From Micromonospora endophytica (GTDB lineage Bacteria; Actinomycetota; Actinomycetes; Mycobacteriales; Micromonosporaceae), in assembly GCF_003236305.1 (NCBI RefSeq), contig NZ_POTX01000020.1:1-44346 (forward strand): a DNA stretch of 44,346 bases, written 5' to 3'. Shown in pieces: positions 28,399 to 36,258 of the stretch. How positions within the stretch are numbered: the first letter of the stretch is position 1; each line of letters begins with the position of its first letter. A model generated the notes under the pieces. The model saw nothing but the letters and a program-made list of their open reading frames with translations, searched no databases and was not told the DNA's origin. The translations under genes were made by a program, and so were the position numbers.

Positions 28399-30510
28399 TC
28401 ACTCGCCGACCCGCTGCCCGGTGGCCCGCCACGCCGTCCGTTCGCTTGGCGGTACGAAGTCGCGCACCGGTTGGTCCCGCAGCGCGAAGGCGAGGATCTC
28501 CCCCACCGACTCGACCATGGCGGTCTGCACCGCCCGGCCGACCGCGTCGGCGGGGTCGTCCGGATTGGCCGCGATCGCGGCGACCGCCAACTGCGGGGTG
28601 AAGGCCACCACGGTCTCCGTGGCGTACCGCTCGGAGCTGCCGGTCTTACCGCCCACCGGCCGGCCGAGCTGACCGCGCAGCTTGGTCGCGGTGCCGCCGG
28701 CACAGCCCTGGTACATGGACTGGTCGCCGACCGGACAGCGGGCCGCGTCGGTGCCCGCGCGGGCCACGTCGACGTCGAGCACCTGCCGGCAGTCCGGCTG
28801 CCCGGCGCTCACCCGGCGACCGGCCGCGTCGCGGATCGAGGTGATCGGCGTGGGCGCGCACCAGGTGCCCTCAGCCGCCAGGGTGGCGTACGCGCCGGCC
28901 AGGTCCAGCGGGGTGGTGGCGGCCACGCCCAGGGTGAACGGTCCCCACTCGCGGGCGCCGTGCCGGGCCAGTTGCGCGTCCTCCTCCGCCCGCAGCACGA
29001 TGCCCAGCCGCTGGGCCATCTCCACCACCCGGTCCGCGCCCACCCGCTCGGTCAGCCAGGCGAAGTACGTGTTGACCGAGCGTCCGAACGCGGTCCACAT
29101 GTCCTGCTGACCGGTGGTCAACGAGTTCGCGTTCTCCGGGCACCAGTAACCGCCACAGCTCGTCTCGCCGCTGATCCGGTACGAGGTGACGATCCGCCGT
29201 GGCGCGTCGAAGACGGTGTTCAACGGCATCCCGGCCTCCAGCGCGGCCAGCAGGGTGAAGAGCTTGAAGGTGGAACCGGCCTGGTACCCGACGATGGTGC
29301 CGCCACCGGCGACGAGCTGGTTGACCGTGTTCGGGTGGTTCTGCTGGCCGGGCGGGTTCGCCGCCACGCTGTAGATCCGGTTCACCGACATGGCCAGGAC
29401 CCGCCCGGTGCCCGGCTGGACGACAGCGGTCGGCAGGGCGTACGGGTCCTCGACGGAGTAGATCCGGCGGACCTGTTCGGTGGTGGCCCGCTGCACCGTC
29501 GGGTCGAGCGAGCTGACCACTGTGAAGCCACCCCGGCGCAGGGTGCGCTGCCGTTCGTCGACGCTGCCACCGAACGCCGGTTGGTCGTTCCACCAGCGGG
29601 TGAACCAGTCGCAGAAGAAGCCCCAGTCGTTGTGCCCCTCGGGTACGGCGGTGCAGTCGTTCGGGGTCTCACTCGGACGCAGGTTCAGCGGCTCGGCCCT
29701 GACCCGGTTCGCCAGATCCGGCGCCACCTGGCCGGATTCGACCATCTGGTCCAGCACGTATCCGCGCCGGGCCAGCGCGCTGTCCGCGTCGCCGTTGATC
29801 GGGTCGTCGGTGTGCGGCGAGCGGACCAACCCGGCCAGCAACGCCGCCTGGGCCAGCGTCAGTTTCGCCGGGGAGGTGGAGAAGTAGCGCTTGCTCGCGG
29901 CGGCGACGCCGTACGCGCCAGCGCCGAAGTAGGCGATGTTGAGGTAACGGGCGAGAATCTGGTCCTTGCTCAGCTCCCGTTCCAGCGCCAGCGCGTACCG
30001 GATCTCCTGGAGCTTTCGTACGGTGCTGACCTCGGTGGCCGCGGCCCGCTGCGCCTCGGTCAGCCGGGGGTCCGTGCTCAGCACGTTGCGGACGTACTGC
30101 ATGGTCAGCGTGGAGGCGCCCTGCCGGGTGGCACCGTCGCGGCGGTTCGCGGTGAAGGCCCGGGCGATGCCACGCAGGTCCACTCCGCTGTGTTGGTGGA
30201 AGCGGGCGTCCTCGGCGGCGATGATCGCCTGGCGCATCACCGGCGCCACCTCACGCAGCGGCACGTCCACCCGGTCCTCCTGGTAGAAGGAGGTGATCAG
30301 GGTGGTGCCGTCGTTGGCGTACAGGTTGGTCCGCTGGGCGGTCGGTGGCGTACGCAGCGTGTTGGGCAGCTCCGCGTACGGCGTGGCGAGCGCCGAGAGA
30401 CCGACGCCGTACACCAGCGCCGCCGGCAGAGCCGCCACGGCCAGGGCCAGCCCGGCCAGCGTGCCGGCGAGCAGGACGGTGAACACTTTAGGCAGGAACG
30501 CCCGGGTCAT
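28399..30510 (-). CDS. Class A penicillin-binding protein (transglycosylase-transpeptidase)
   Basis: This 703-residue bifunctional peptidoglycan synthase has an N-terminal membrane anchor (FLPKVFTVLLAGTLAGLALAV, in part) and a GT51 transglycosylase domain (IIAAEDARFHQHSGVD with its catalytic Glu, then GASTLTMQYVRN). Its transpeptidase domain has SxxK at Ser413 (GSTFKLFT), SxN at Ser478 (RSVNTYF) and KTG at 622-624 (GGKTGSSE). GGGGAGAG lies a few bases before the ATG. It occupies the region where M. tuberculosis has wecA between tsaC and the atp operon, so wall synthesis genes neighbour the ATP synthase here too. Confidence 0.95.
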   Translation of the reverse strand: MTRAFLPKVFTVLLAGTLAGLALAVAALPAALVYGVGLSALATPYAELPNTLRTPPTAQRTNLYANDGTTLITSFYQEDRVDVPLREVAPVMRQAIIAAEDARFHQHSGVDLRGIARAFTANRRDGATRQGASTLTMQYVRNVLSTDPRLTEAQRAAATEVSTVRKLQEIRYALALERELSKDQILARYLNIAYFGAGAYGVAAASKRYFSTSPAKLTLAQAALLAGLVRSPHTDDPINGDADSALARRGYVLDQMVESGQVAPDLANRVRAEPLNLRPSETPNDCTAVPEGHNDWGFFCDWFTRWWNDQPAFGGSVDERQRTLRRGGFTVVSSLDPTVQRATTEQVRRIYSVEDPYALPTAVVQPGTGRVLAMSVNRIYSVAANPPGQQNHPNTVNQLVAGGGTIVGYQAGSTFKLFTLLAALEAGMPLNTVFDAPRRIVTSYRISGETSCGGYWCPENANSLTTGQQDMWTAFGRSVNTYFAWLTERVGADRVVEMAQRLGIVLRAEEDAQLARHGAREWGPFTLGVAATTPLDLAGAYATLAAEGTWCAPTPITSIRDAAGRRVSAGQPDCRQVLDVDVARAGTDAARCPVGDQSMYQGCAGGTATKLRGQLGRPVGGKTGSSERYATETVVAFTPQLAVAAIAANPDDPADAVGRAVQTAMVESVGEILAFALRDQPVRDFVPPSERTAWRATGQRVGE

Positions 30511-30604
30511 CAGCTCTCCCCGCAGGAGCCGTCAGGACCCTCTCAGAATGGCGCTAATCGCCCGCGAGGCTGCCTTTTCCCCCAATCTGGAGGAAATTCA
30601 CACT

Positions 30605-31216
30605 TCAGGGCAGGAGGGTGGCGGCCAGCGGATGCACCGTCTCCTCGATCTCGTCGGCCACCCGGGTGAAGCACTGGTCGCCCCGGCCCCACGGGTCGTC
30701 GAGGTCGTCGGTGGGCAGCGGCGTGCTGCCCTGCCGGGCCGAGTCCGCCGCCTCGACAAGCGCCACGCCACGGGCGTGGACCGCGTCCGGGGTGGGCTCG
30801 GCAGCCGGCAGGCCGACCACGTCCAGGGCAGCCAGCAACCGACCGAACTCACCCAGCACGAAGGTGCGGGACGCGGCGTCGGGGCGCAGCGCCACGACGT
30901 ACTCCTGCTGGTCGGCGGTGGCGGTCAGGATCAGGTCGGCCGCGTCGATGTGCTCCGAGCGCAGCTTGCGCGCGGCGAAGTCGGAGACGTCACCGCCCCG
31001 GTTGACCAGCTGGCGGGCCGCCGGCGGGTTCATCTCCTCACCCGCGTGCCAGCCGCCGGTGCCCGCGCTGTGGCTGTGCAGCAGCTCATCAGCCCGGTTC
31101 GGGTCGATGTCGCGTCGGGTCAGTCGCTCGCGCAGGGCGAGCACGAGCAGCCGCTCCGCCATCGGCGAGCGGCAGATGTTTCCCATGCAGACGTGCAGAA
31201 CGGTGAAGGGAGGCAC
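30605..31216 (-). CDS. Low-molecular-weight protein-tyrosine-phosphatase-like protein
   Basis: This 203-residue protein has the P-loop CMGNICRSP (nucleophile Cys10, Arg16) of the LMW-PTP family and the acid motif in LDDPWGRGD near residues 178-186. It is longer than the usual ~155 residues because of an insert in the middle. The fold is also used by arsenate reductases; the CxGNxCRS pattern favours phosphatase activity. GTG 31216 abuts the tsaC stop codon exactly, so translation is coupled. In Streptomyces a similar phosphatase gene follows tsaC (from memory). Confidence 0.88.
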   Translation of the reverse strand: MPPFTVLHVCMGNICRSPMAERLLVLALRERLTRRDIDPNRADELLHSHSAGTGGWHAGEEMNPPAARQLVNRGGDVSDFAARKLRSEHIDAADLILTATADQQEYVVALRPDAASRTFVLGEFGRLLAALDVVGLPAAEPTPDAVHARGVALVEAADSARQGSTPLPTDDLDDPWGRGDQCFTRVADEIEETVHPLAATLLP

Positions 31217-31861
31217 CTACGCCACCTGACTCTCGCGCAGCTCCGGCACCACGTCGCGCAGTCTGGCCAGGCCGATCCCGCCCTCCCGGACGAGCACCGG
31301 CTCGTCGCCGGTCAGGTCGACGATCGTGCTCGGCACCGGATCCACCGCCGGACCGGCCTCCAGGTACGCCCGTACCGAGTAGGCCAGTTGACTGCGCGCC
31401 TCGTCAGCGGTGAGCGCGGCGGGCCGGCCGGTCTTGTTGGCCGAGGCGACCGCCATCGGACCGGTCTCCCGCAGCACCTCCAGCGCCACCGGATGCAGCG
31501 GCATCCGCACCGCGACCACGCCGCTGTCGTCACCGAGATCCCAACGCAGGCTGGCCGAGTGCCGGACCAGCAGGGTCAGCGCGCCCGGCCAGAACGCCTC
31601 CACCAGGTCCCGCGCCGCGGTCGGCAGGGAGTAGACCAGGCCGTCGAGGGTGTGCCGGGAGCCGATCAGCACCGGCGGCGCCGCGTGCGCCGCATCTTTG
31701 GCGTCCAGCAGAGCCTTCACCGCGTACGGGGTGAAGGCGTCCGCGCCGATCCCGTAGACCGTGTCGGTGGGCAGGACGACAAGTTCGCCGTTGCGAACCG
31801 CCTCGATGGCCGCAGCGATGCCGCGGTCCCGGTCGGCGAGGGACCGGCAGTCGTAGAGCAT
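31217..31861 (-). CDS. tsaC: Threonylcarbamoyl-AMP synthase (TsaC/Sua5 family)
   Basis: The enzyme makes threonylcarbamoyl-AMP for t6A at position 37 of ANN-decoding tRNAs. The 214-residue product is the short TsaC-type, lacking the Sua5 C-terminal domain. It shows the YrdC fold: VVLPTDTVYGIGADA, RPVLIGSR-like PPVLIGSR, FWPGALTLLV, VRMPLHP and SANKTGRPA. Its ATG (31861) overlaps the prmC stop as TGATG, so the two are coupled; a GTG directly before it is also possible. Confidence 0.94.
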   Translation of the reverse strand: MLYDCRSLADRDRGIAAAIEAVRNGELVVLPTDTVYGIGADAFTPYAVKALLDAKDAAHAAPPVLIGSRHTLDGLVYSLPTAARDLVEAFWPGALTLLVRHSASLRWDLGDDSGVVAVRMPLHPVALEVLRETGPMAVASANKTGRPAALTADEARSQLAYSVRAYLEAGPAVDPVPSTIVDLTGDEPVLVREGGIGLARLRDVVPELRESQVA

Positions 31862-32886
31862 CACGATGAGCCAGTCTGCCACGTGCCAGCCGGTCCGGCC
31901 GGTCGGCCGTCCGCTCGCCGGGACGCGGTGACGAATCGGGGCCGGCCGGCGAGATCCCGGTGATCGGTGATCGTGACGTACCGCCCGTCCGCGCCGAGCA
32001 GGTCGGGCACCACCGCGCCGTGCGTGTCGTCGTGCTCGACGCCGATCCCGCCGCCGGGCCGCAGCAGGGTCGCCGCGCGGTGGAGCACCGGCCGGATGAC
32101 GTCCAGCCCGTCCGCCCCACCGAAGACCGCCTCCGCCGGATCGTGCCCGGCCACCTCGGGTGGTACGGCCACCGACCGCGGCACGTAGGGCGGGTTGCAC
32201 ACCAGTACGTCCACCTGGCCGACCAGTTCGGCGAGCAGGTCCGGATCGGTGACATCCGCCTCGACCACCTCGATCGGCCGGTCTCCCGCAACGGCCCGCG
32301 CCGCCGCGTTGCGGCGCAGCCAGGACAGCGCGGCCGGGGACCGCTCGACCGCCACCACCCGGGCGGCCGGCACCTCCTGCGCCACCGACAGCGCGATCGC
32401 CCCGGACCCGCTGCACAGGTCCACCACCAGCGGCGCCGCAGCACCCTCGCCCCGGGCCACCTCGCCGACCCGAGGCCACGCCACGGCCCGATCCCGCTCG
32501 ACGGCCCGATCCTGCTCGACGGCCCGGGCCTGCTCGACGGCCCAGCCGGCGAGCAGTTCGGTCTCCGGACGCGGCACGAAGACTCCCGGTCCGACGGCCA
32601 GGTCCAGGTGCCGGAAGCCGGCGCTGCCGGTCAGGTGTTGCAGCGGCTCGCGACGGCACCGGCGGCTCACCAACGCCCGGTAGCTGTCGAGTTGACTGTC
32701 GGTGAAGCCGTCGGTGAGCGCCAACCGACCCCGGGTCACCCCGAGCACGTACGCGGCCAGTATTTCGGCCTCGGCCCGCGCCGACGCGACACCGGCGACG
32801 GCCAGCTCACGGGCGGCGCGGGAGACGACGGGAGTCACGCGTTGTCGTCTCGTCCCTTCGGACGGGTGTTGCGGCTGGGAGGTCAC
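31861..32886 (-). CDS. prmC: Peptide chain release factor N5-glutamine methyltransferase
   Basis: PrmC (HemK) methylates the GGQ glutamine of release factors. The 341-residue product has an N-terminal helical domain (about 15-75), a linker, and a Rossmann methyltransferase domain with VVDLCSGSGAIALSVA and the catalytic NPPY (CNPPYVPRS). The linker contains an 18-bp tandem repeat encoding Ala-Val-Glu-Gln/Arg-Asp/Ala-Arg units (32483-32543). Two starts are plausible: GTG 32886, adopted because AT-rich -10-like sequence lies six bases upstream, or GTG 32838, which would drop 16 residues before the conserved domain. It is separated from its usual partner prfA by an inverted TPR-GGDEF gene. Confidence 0.92.
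   Translation of the reverse strand: MTSQPQHPSEGTRRQRVTPVVSRAARELAVAGVASARAEAEILAAYVLGVTRGRLALTDGFTDSQLDSYRALVSRRCRREPLQHLTGSAGFRHLDLAVGPGVFVPRPETELLAGWAVEQARAVEQDRAVERDRAVAWPRVGEVARGEGAAAPLVVDLCSGSGAIALSVAQEVPAARVVAVERSPAALSWLRRNAAARAVAGDRPIEVVEADVTDPDLLAELVGQVDVLVCNPPYVPRSVAVPPEVAGHDPAEAVFGGADGLDVIRPVLHRAATLLRPGGGIGVEHDDTHGAVVPDLLGADGRYVTITDHRDLAGRPRFVTASRRADGRPAGPAGTWQTGSS
32483..32543. repeat. 18-bp tandem repeat within prmC
   Basis: Three units of ACGGCCCGATCCCGCTCG type (32483-32500, 32501-32518, 32519-32536) plus a partial fourth. On the minus strand they encode RAVEQD-like hexapeptides in the linker between the PrmC domains. The length is a multiple of three, so copy-number change would not shift the frame. 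Confidence 0.8.
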
Positions 32887-32960
32887 GCAATAATCATGAG
32901 GCGTCGCGGTGCACGTGCATAAGCAGGTGCAGCCGGCGACACACCGACGGGAGGTTCCGG

Positions 32961-34508
32961 GTGGGCTGGCTCGACCGGGTCGATGACCAGGTTGACGCCC
33001 TGACGAAGGCGCGGGCGTTGCAGGAGGTGAGCCGCTCGGTCGAGGCGTGCACGATCCTGGAGGGGGTGCTGCGCACCACCCGGGATCCACACGCCCGCTC
33101 CGACGCGCTCGTCCAGCGCCTCTCCGCCTTGATCAACCTGGGCCGCACGGCCGAGTACACCCGGGCCATCGAGGAGGCCGCCGCGGCCGTACGCGATCTC
33201 GCCGAGCCCTACCTGCACGGACACCTCAACGCGCTGGCCGCGCTGGCCGCGCACCACCAGGGCGCGTTGGACCGCTGCGTCACCCACCTGGTCAAGGCGG
33301 CCCGCGCGCTGAACGCGGTGGACGACCCGGACCGGGACACCGCCTGGGGCTGGCACGACCTGGCCATGGCCTACTCGTACCTGAGCTTCCACGGGTACGC
33401 GCTCGGGGCGATCGAGCGCGCCCGGCAACTCGGCAGCACCGCCGGGATCCCCGAGGAGACGTTCGCCGCACCCGGCATCCGGCTGCGCAACGCCGTGGCG
33501 CTGGACCACACCGGTGACAGCGACGGCTGTCTGCGCGTACTGCGCGATGTCGGGCTGGACCTCGACCGGTTCGTCGCAGCGGGTCGCGCCGACCGGTTGC
33601 GCCCCAGCAGCCTGGCCGCGTACGGCTATGCCGCCGCCCGCCGGGCCGCCCTCGGCGACCACGACGCGGACCGCAAGTCCGACCCGACCGAACTGCTGAG
33701 TCACGGCGCGGACAGCGCGCGGGCCCGCGACATGCGCCAACTCGGCCAGGTCTGCCTGGCCATCGCCGCCGGACGGCCGATCGAGGCGGTCACCCGGCTG
33801 GAGACCGTCACGGTCTCCGCCGAGACGCTCGGCGCGGCCGAGGCGGCCCGGCTGCGCAGCATGGCGCTGGGGCGGGCCGGCGATCACGCGGCCGCGCACC
33901 GCGCCGACCGGCTGGCCTTCCGGCTGGCCGCGCAGCGGCACGACCGGCTCCGCGACGTCTACATCGACGGCATCGCGGCCCGGATCGACCACGAGGAGAT
34001 GCGTCGCGAAGCGGCGCGGTTCGAGGGCGAGGCGCTCACCGACCCGTTGACCGGGCTGCCGAACCGCCGCCGACTGGAGCGTTACATCGCGGCGGTGGTG
34101 TCCCGGGGCGAGCGGGTGGTGATCGGCGTCTGCGACCTGGACGGATTCAAGGCGGTGAACACCCGGCACGGACACCACTCGGGGGACCTGGTCCTCCAGC
34201 GGGTGGCCGGAGTGATCAACAGGGTGATGCGGCGGGGTGACTTCGTGGCCCGCTACGGCGGCGACGAGTTCGTGGTGGTGCTGCCGGGGGCGGGGATGTC
34301 CGAGGCGACGGAGGTGGCCCGCCGCATCGACGCCGCCGTGCGCAGCGAGGACTGGGAGTCACTGGTGCCGGGCACCCCGGTCGGGGTCAGCATCGGCCTC
34401 TCCGAGGTGGGGGCGGGCGGTCCCGGCCAGCGCGACGCGCTCGGCGCCGCCTTCGAGGCCGCCGACCGGGAGATGCTGCGGGCGAAAGTCCGCCCGCGCA
34501 GCGCCTGA
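32961..34508 (+). CDS. Cytosolic TPR-GGDEF diguanylate cyclase
   Basis: This 515-residue protein has an N-terminal ~340-residue all-alpha region with tetratricopeptide-like pairs of helices (for example residues 60-110 and 125-160) and a GGDEF domain. [15 protein letters not shown] starts the domain, and GGDEF is intact at 433-437 ([10 protein letters not shown]). An RxxD inhibitory site (RRGD) lies five residues before it, so the enzyme should be feedback-controlled by c-di-GMP. No membrane segment or sensory domain is visible; the TPR part probably binds a protein or peptide partner. GGGAGG lies about six bases before GTG 32961. It is inserted in opposite orientation between prmC and prfA. 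Confidence 0.92.
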   Translation: MGWLDRVDDQVDALTKARALQEVSRSVEACTILEGVLRTTRDPHARSDALVQRLSALINLGRTAEYTRAIEEAAAAVRDLAEPYLHGHLNALAALAAHHQGALDRCVTHLVKAARALNAVDDPDRDTAWGWHDLAMAYSYLSFHGYALGAIERARQLGSTAGIPEETFAAPGIRLRNAVALDHTGDSDGCLRVLRDVGLDLDRFVAAGRADRLRPSSLAAYGYAAARRAALGDHDADRKSDPTELLSHGADSARARDMRQLGQVCLAIAAGRPIEAVTRLETVTVSAETLGAAEAARLRSMALGRAGDHAAAHRADRLAFRLAAQRHDRLRDVYIDGIAARIDHEEMRREAARFEGEALTDPLTGLPNRRRLERYIAAVVSRGERVVIGVCDLDGFKAVNTRHGHHSGDLVLQRVAGVINRVMRRGDFVARYGGDEFVVVLPGAGMSEATEVARRIDAAVRSEDWESLVPGTPVGVSIGLSEVGAGGPGQRDALGAAFEAADREMLRAKVRPRSA

Positions 34509-34514
34509 GCCCGA

Positions 34515-35603
34515 TCAGCGCCGGGCGAGTTCGGTGTCGCCGGCCAGACGAGCGGCCCGGTCGGCCTCGCCGAGGGCGTCGAGCACGCCGTCCAGGTCCC
34601 CGGCGAGGGCCAGATCGAGGTTGTACGCCGTGTAGCCGATCCGGTGATCGGTGATCCGGTTCTGCGGGAAGTTGTACGTGCGGATGCGCTCCGAGCGGTC
34701 GACCGTACGCACCTGCGCCTTGCGCGCGTCCGAGGCGGCCGCGTCGGCCTGCTCCTGGGCGGCGGCGAGCAGCCGCGCCCGGAGGATCCGCATCGCCTGT
34801 TCCCGGTTCTGCAACTGGGACTTCTCGTTCTGGCAGGAGACCACGATGCCGGTGGGCAGGTGGGTGATCCGCACCGCCGAGTCGGTGGTGTTCACCGACT
34901 GCCCGCCCGGACCGGACGACCGGAACACGTCGATCCGCAGCTCGTTGGGGTCGATGGTGACGTCGACCTCCTCGGCCTCGGGCAGCACCAGCACACCGGC
35001 CGCGCTGGTGTGAATGCGTCCCTGCGACTCGGTGACCGGCACCCGCTGTACGCGGTGCACACCACCCTCCCACTTCAACCGGGACCAGACCCCGTTGCCG
35101 CCCTCCGGCACACCCTTGGTCTTGATCGCCAGGGACACGTCCTTGACCCCGCCGAGGTCGGACTCCTGGGCGTCGAGCACCTCGGTGAGCCAACCGCGCC
35201 GCTCGGCGTACCGGGTGTACATGCGCAGCAGGTCACCGGCGAACAGCGCCGACTCCTCACCGCCCTCACCGGCCTTGATCTCGACGATCACGTCCTTGGC
35301 GTCGTGCGGATCACGCGGGATGAGCAGCTCGGCCAGCCGTTCCTCCAGCCCCGGCAGGGAGGTCGCGATCGCCTCGGCCTCGGCGGCGAAGGACGGGTCC
35401 TCGGCGGCCAACTCCCGGGCCGCGACCAGATCCGCTCGGGCCTGCTCCAGTTCGGCGGCGGCCTTGTGCAACGGGACCAGTTCGGCGTAGCGGCGTCCCA
35501 CCCGCCGGGCGGTGCCCTGGTCGGCGTGGATGGCGGGATCGGCCAACCGCTTCTCCAACTCGGCGTACTCGTCGAGAAGGCCGGCCAGGCGCTCGCTGCT
35601 CAT
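34515..35603 (-). CDS. prfA: Peptide chain release factor 1
   Basis: RF1 releases the nascent chain at UAA and UAG. The 362-residue product has the codon-recognition tripeptide PVT ([14 protein letters not shown]), which identifies RF1 rather than RF2 (which has SPF), and the GGQ peptidyl-tRNA hydrolysis motif ([17 protein letters not shown]), the substrate of PrmC. ATG 35603 gives a normal N-terminus ([13 protein letters not shown]). It follows rpmE by 94 bases after a strong hairpin, so it probably has its own promoter or depends on read-through. Confidence 0.97.
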   Translation of the reverse strand: MSSERLAGLLDEYAELEKRLADPAIHADQGTARRVGRRYAELVPLHKAAAELEQARADLVAARELAAEDPSFAAEAEAIATSLPGLEERLAELLIPRDPHDAKDVIVEIKAGEGGEESALFAGDLLRMYTRYAERRGWLTEVLDAQESDLGGVKDVSLAIKTKGVPEGGNGVWSRLKWEGGVHRVQRVPVTESQGRIHTSAAGVLVLPEAEEVDVTIDPNELRIDVFRSSGPGGQSVNTTDSAVRITHLPTGIVVSCQNEKSQLQNREQAMRILRARLLAAAQEQADAAASDARKAQVRTVDRSERIRTYNFPQNRITDHRIGYTAYNLDLALAGDLDGVLDALGEADRAARLAGDTELARR

Positions 35604-35649
35604 GCGGTGGATCGCTCCTTGGGTGGCGGACGGACCGGGACACAGACGA

Positions 35650-35689
35650 CCGACGCCCGCGCCCGGTGGAAACCGGACGCGGGCGTCGG
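35650..35689 (-). terminator. Hairpin terminator after rpmE
   Basis: CCGACGCCCGCG (35650-35661) and CGCGGGCGTCGG (35678-35689) form a 12-bp stem, continued by CCGGT/ACCGG and a GGAA tetraloop. It lies nine bases after the rpmE stop. Confidence 0.85.
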
Positions 35690-35697
35690 ACCAGGAG

Positions 35698-35922
35698 CTA
35701 CTTGGCCTTCTTGGCCTGAACCTTGGCGTACTTCTGCTGGAACTTCGCGACCCGACCGGCGGTGTCCAGGACACGCTGCTTGCCCGTGTAGAACGGGTGG
35801 CAGGCGCTGCACGTCTCGACGTGGATCGCGCCGCCCTTGGCGGTGCTACGGGTGGTGAAGGTGTTGCCGCAGGAGCAGGTGACGTCGGTGGTCACGTACT
35901 CCGGGTGGATGTTCTGCTTCAT
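35698..35922 (-). CDS. rpmE: Ribosomal protein bL31, zinc-binding form
   Basis: This 74-residue 50S protein keeps four cysteines (Cys16, Cys18, Cys38, Cys41), so it is the zinc-containing 'C+' form rather than the zinc-free paralogue expressed under zinc limitation. It has the usual MKQNIHPEY start and [19 protein letters not shown] end. It lies upstream of prfA as in M. tuberculosis and is separated from rho by a 336-base gap. Confidence 0.97.
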   Translation of the reverse strand: MKQNIHPEYVTTDVTCSCGNTFTTRSTAKGGAIHVETCSACHPFYTGKQRVLDTAGRVAKFQQKYAKVQAKKAK

Positions 35923-36258
35923 GTCGCCTCGGTCCTCTCGTCGTGGTCGCCGGGTCGCCCCTCGCGCTCCAGCGCGTTGATCAGGGCGTGAACCGGAACC
36001 GTTGGCCGATTGACCAGTCTGCCATGGGCTTCGGCCGGCCCCGGAGGGGGGCCGTACCAGCTGGTCGCCCGTTGCAACATCAGGCCACCTGTACGCATTC
36101 CCGCCCCCGAGGCGAAGCATTCCTCCGCTGGTCGGCGCCATCCGCGCCCGACCGCACAGCCAGCCGCGCCCGACCGCACAGCCAGCGGCAGGCGGTGGAC
36201 GCGCAGAGGGCGTGGCCGGTATCGGCCACGCCCTCTCGTCGGTCTCACCCGGAAGAGG
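35923..36258. other. Non-coding region between rho and rpmE
   Basis: It contains the rho terminator hairpin (36205-36236), a 22-bp unit repeated twice in tandem (36142-36163 and 36164-36185), and presumably the rpmE promoter. I see no gene in it. Confidence 0.6.
36205..36236 (-). terminator. Hairpin terminator after rho
   Basis: AGAGGGCGTGGCC (36205-36217) and GGCCACGCCCTCT (36224-36236) pair perfectly, with one more G-C pair and a GTAT loop. It lies 22 bases after the rho stop. Confidence 0.85.
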
